From Caldora sp965222765 (GTDB taxonomy: Bacteria > Cyanobacteriota > Cyanobacteriia > Cyanobacteriales > Coleofasciculaceae), in assembly GCA_965222765.1 (NCBI GenBank), contig CBDCVG010000042.1, positions 33,055-97,054 on the forward strand: 64,000 bases of DNA, read 5' to 3'. The notes beneath the pieces were generated by a model that saw only the letters and a program-made list of their open reading frames with translations, was not told the DNA's origin and did not search any database. Numbering within the stretch: the stretch's first letter is position 1; each line of letters starts with the position of its first letter. Positions 62,259-64,000 of this stretch are shown here, in pieces. A program made the position numbers and the translations under genes.

Positions 62259-64000
62259 TTACTTTTTCCCTATGGGAATCATCTGAGCAATAACTTGAGC
62301 TTTACTTAACTTCCGCACTAGTCTTTGTGCTTGTTGCTTATACAAAGGTAACCTTAGGGTATTTGGTAAGTTATTCATCAAGCGTCTGGCAGTACCCAAA
62401 CTACATCCAGAAACCCGTGCGATCGCATTAGCTCCTTCAAATATTGCTACTTGAGTCAAAGCTTGTTTTACTTTTACTCGCCAGCGCTTAGGACTAATAG
62501 CAATTTTACCTTGCTCAATTCGCCGTAGTCCATCAATCGTTGCTAATACTACCATGCGATCGCCTACAGCTAACCGCAGATCATCAGAAGGCATAAATGT
62601 AGACATCTCTTCTCCTCTTTGGTGCATAATGATTACCACTCCGTACCCATAAGCAATTTCAGCTAGCAGTAAATTATTGAGAGTATCATTAGCTTCGACG
62701 TGGTATTCTGTAACCAAAATTGTTTGATTATCTAAGCGAAATAGACTGATAATGTTTTCGCCAAATGCTGCCCCAGCAAAAGCTTCAGCTGCCACTTCAT
62801 AAGCACAAATTATCTGAGCATTCGGCAATAACTCTGCTAAATTATCACTTAATCCTTGACCAAAAGTACGGATAACAATATGAGAATTAGGGTTAATCGT
62901 ACGAGCCATCAAAGCTATTTCTAGATTCAGCATTTCATCATCAGTTCCCACAAAGACGCTTTTGGCTGTAGAGAGATTTGCCTTTGCCAATGCTCCATCG
63001 TTCAAAGCATCAAAAATGAGTGGCATTTGTGGTAGAGTAGTTACGTCAAAATCTGGATTGAGGGTAATGCCTACTAACGACTGCTGAAAGGCTAACAACA
63101 GAGCTGCTACCCTCTGACCTACCCTACCTAGTCCAATTACCACCACATGATCCTGTTGAGGAACTGGGGGACGTCGCAAGGAAAGCTGAAATTTGTAAGC
63201 TAATAGTGATTCTGTGAGCAAGGCATATAACACCCCCACAAATGCTGTTCCAGCTAAAGTCAGTCCTAAACTAAATAGCTGCAACCACCAAGGGATAGGA
63301 GCTGTTAATTGAAATTCACCGAATAAATCTGCATATCCTCCCAATAGTAAGATGGCAGTGGCATAAAAAGAAGATAGCAAGGTTGTTTCTGGATAGTACC
63401 AGTTAAACAAGATTGTTCCAGCGAGCAACAGTACCAGCACCATTAGTCCACAAACAATGGCTACTTGCCGAACTTGCTGTCGGAAGCTTTGTTGCCAGAA
63501 CTGAATTAGCTGTTGCTTGAAGTTTTTCCGAGTCAAGCAACGGCGTAATCTTTGCCAAATCTGCTGTCTTGTCGCTCGTGAATTAGTTGCTAATTTTTTG
63601 GTTTGGTTAATCAGAAATTGATCTGCGGTTTCAATGTAAACTAGAGTGTCTTCTGCTTGAATTGTTGCCTCTGGTTCCCATTGATGGAAAGATTCCAGGA
63701 GTTGAGAGCCATCGCAGGCGTGACAAAGAATCCGGCGGTTGCGATTATTGAGTTGATGTAGTAGCTGTTTATTGCACCAGTGATCGTTCCATTCTATATG
63801 GTGCTTAACTACTCGTAGCCATTCTCCTTCTAAGTTGAAAAAACCCAATGTTTCAGTACCAAGAGCAGCTAGAGCGAAAGCTGCCGCAGGCAATTGGGTT
63901 GGCTCAAAGGCGACAAAATTACCTAGATGTTTACTCAAAAGTTGATTGAGATTGCCTTTAGCAGAGCGCACAACTAAGCGAGTGTTGGGATTTAGTTTGC
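62259..64000 (-). CDS. TrkA-N/RCK potassium-channel-like protein (5' end outside window)
   Basis: The frame is open to the right edge; a GTG at 63971 is only an internal Val (TRLVVRSAKGNLN), so the N-terminus lies outside. Seen in order: the end of an RCK domain, a soluble domain, a pair of membrane segments flanking a pore-like stretch (VAIVCGLMVLVLLLAGTILF, TAILLLGGYADLFG, GLTLAGTAFVGVLYAL), a second NAD-binding RCK/TrkA-N domain (HVVVIGLGRVGQRVAALLLA) and a TrkA-C-like C-terminus (~430-540). The pore signature TxGYGD is not intact (LLGGYADLFG), so ion selectivity is uncertain. Likely a double-RCK channel or transporter. Confidence 0.82.
   Translation of the reverse strand, partial: KLNPNTRLVVRSAKGNLNQLLSKHLGNFVAFEPTQLPAAAFALAALGTETLGFFNLEGEWLRVVKHHIEWNDHWCNKQLLHQLNNRNRRILCHACDGSQLLESFHQWEPEATIQAEDTLVYIETADQFLINQTKKLATNSRATRQQIWQRLRRCLTRKNFKQQLIQFWQQSFRQQVRQVAIVCGLMVLVLLLAGTILFNWYYPETTLLSSFYATAILLLGGYADLFGEFQLTAPIPWWLQLFSLGLTLAGTAFVGVLYALLTESLLAYKFQLSLRRPPVPQQDHVVVIGLGRVGQRVAALLLAFQQSLVGITLNPDFDVTTLPQMPLIFDALNDGALAKANLSTAKSVFVGTDDEMLNLEIALMARTINPNSHIVIRTFGQGLSDNLAELLPNAQIICAYEVAAEAFAGAAFGENIISLFRLDNQTILVTEYHVEANDTLNNLLLAEIAYGYGVVIIMHQRGEEMSTFMPSDDLRLAVGDRMVVLATIDGLRRIEQGKIAISPKRWRVKVKQALTQVAIFEGANAIARVSGCSLGTARRLMNNLPNTLRLPLYKQQAQRLVRKLSKAQVIAQMIPIGKK

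Overview
The window looks like a chromosomal segment of a filamentous or colonial cyanobacterium. HIP1-type GCGATCGC octamers occur throughout, on both strands and in both genes and spacers. The gene families are cyanobacterial (SpkB-type kinase, pentapeptide-repeat proteins, cyanobacterial sulfiredoxin, infB with a long N-terminal extension, PhoX, YlxR). The spacers carry the AATTAAG, CAAACAA and GGCAGGA strings and the GGCAAGATGCC palindromes usual in large cyanobacterial genomes. No tRNA, rRNA or CRISPR array was recognised.

Layout. 1-1052 (-): 5' part of a kinase-ATPase signalling protein running off the left edge. 1.5-2.6 kb: a protein remnant, then sulfiredoxin and Dps (oxidative stress). 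2.8-5.6 kb (-): gamma-glutamyltransferase and M42 aminopeptidase, translationally coupled. 6.1-11.1 kb: secreted Cys-rich protein, GMC oxidoreductase, DUF433/PIN-like toxin-antitoxin pair, membrane-anchored subtilisin. 11.2-18.8 kb: the most plastic stretch. It holds two near-identical Uma2 genes (one frameshifted), two decayed copies of a RelE/antitoxin module in direct orientation and, between those copies, a four-gene minus-strand operon of unrecognised proteins (zinc cross-brace-like modules, beta-rich repeated regions, a cyanobacterial helical tail). This operon is the best candidate for an undescribed system. 18.8-28.1 kb: S9 peptidase, H-type lectin-like protein, YciI, pheT, SpkB-like kinase, moeA. 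28.3-30.9 kb: PrnB-like enzyme next to a methyltransferase, a second methyltransferase remnant and a 121-bp MITE with target-site duplication.

31-43.6 kb is mostly housekeeping: EF-hand protein, RDD protein, rpmG-rpsR-exoribonuclease, a large membrane protein, then rimP-nusA-ylxR-infB ending in a strong terminator. 43.8-47.9 kb: pentapeptide-repeat proteins, one fused to a permease-prefix-like N-terminus beside a PadR regulator. 48-52.4 kb: PhoX, a degenerate IS605-type element with frameshifted tnpB, a P-loop kinase. 52.5-64 kb: a truncated membrane-protein remnant, a four-unit 37-bp tandem repeat, two glycosyltransferases (one frameshifted), an SLH-like lipoprotein, a secreted hydrolase-like protein with Ig-like domains, signal peptidase I, a secreted cyclase-family enzyme, another remnant, and a TrkA-N/RCK potassium-channel-like protein running off the right edge.

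Decay is conspicuous. At least five genes are broken by single-base indels, one by a single nonsense codon, and several IS200/IS605 3' ends survive without the rest of the element. Some breaks lie in homopolymers and could be sequence errors, so reads should be checked before calling them biological. Protein identities come from reading motifs and recalled family features; no database search was run.
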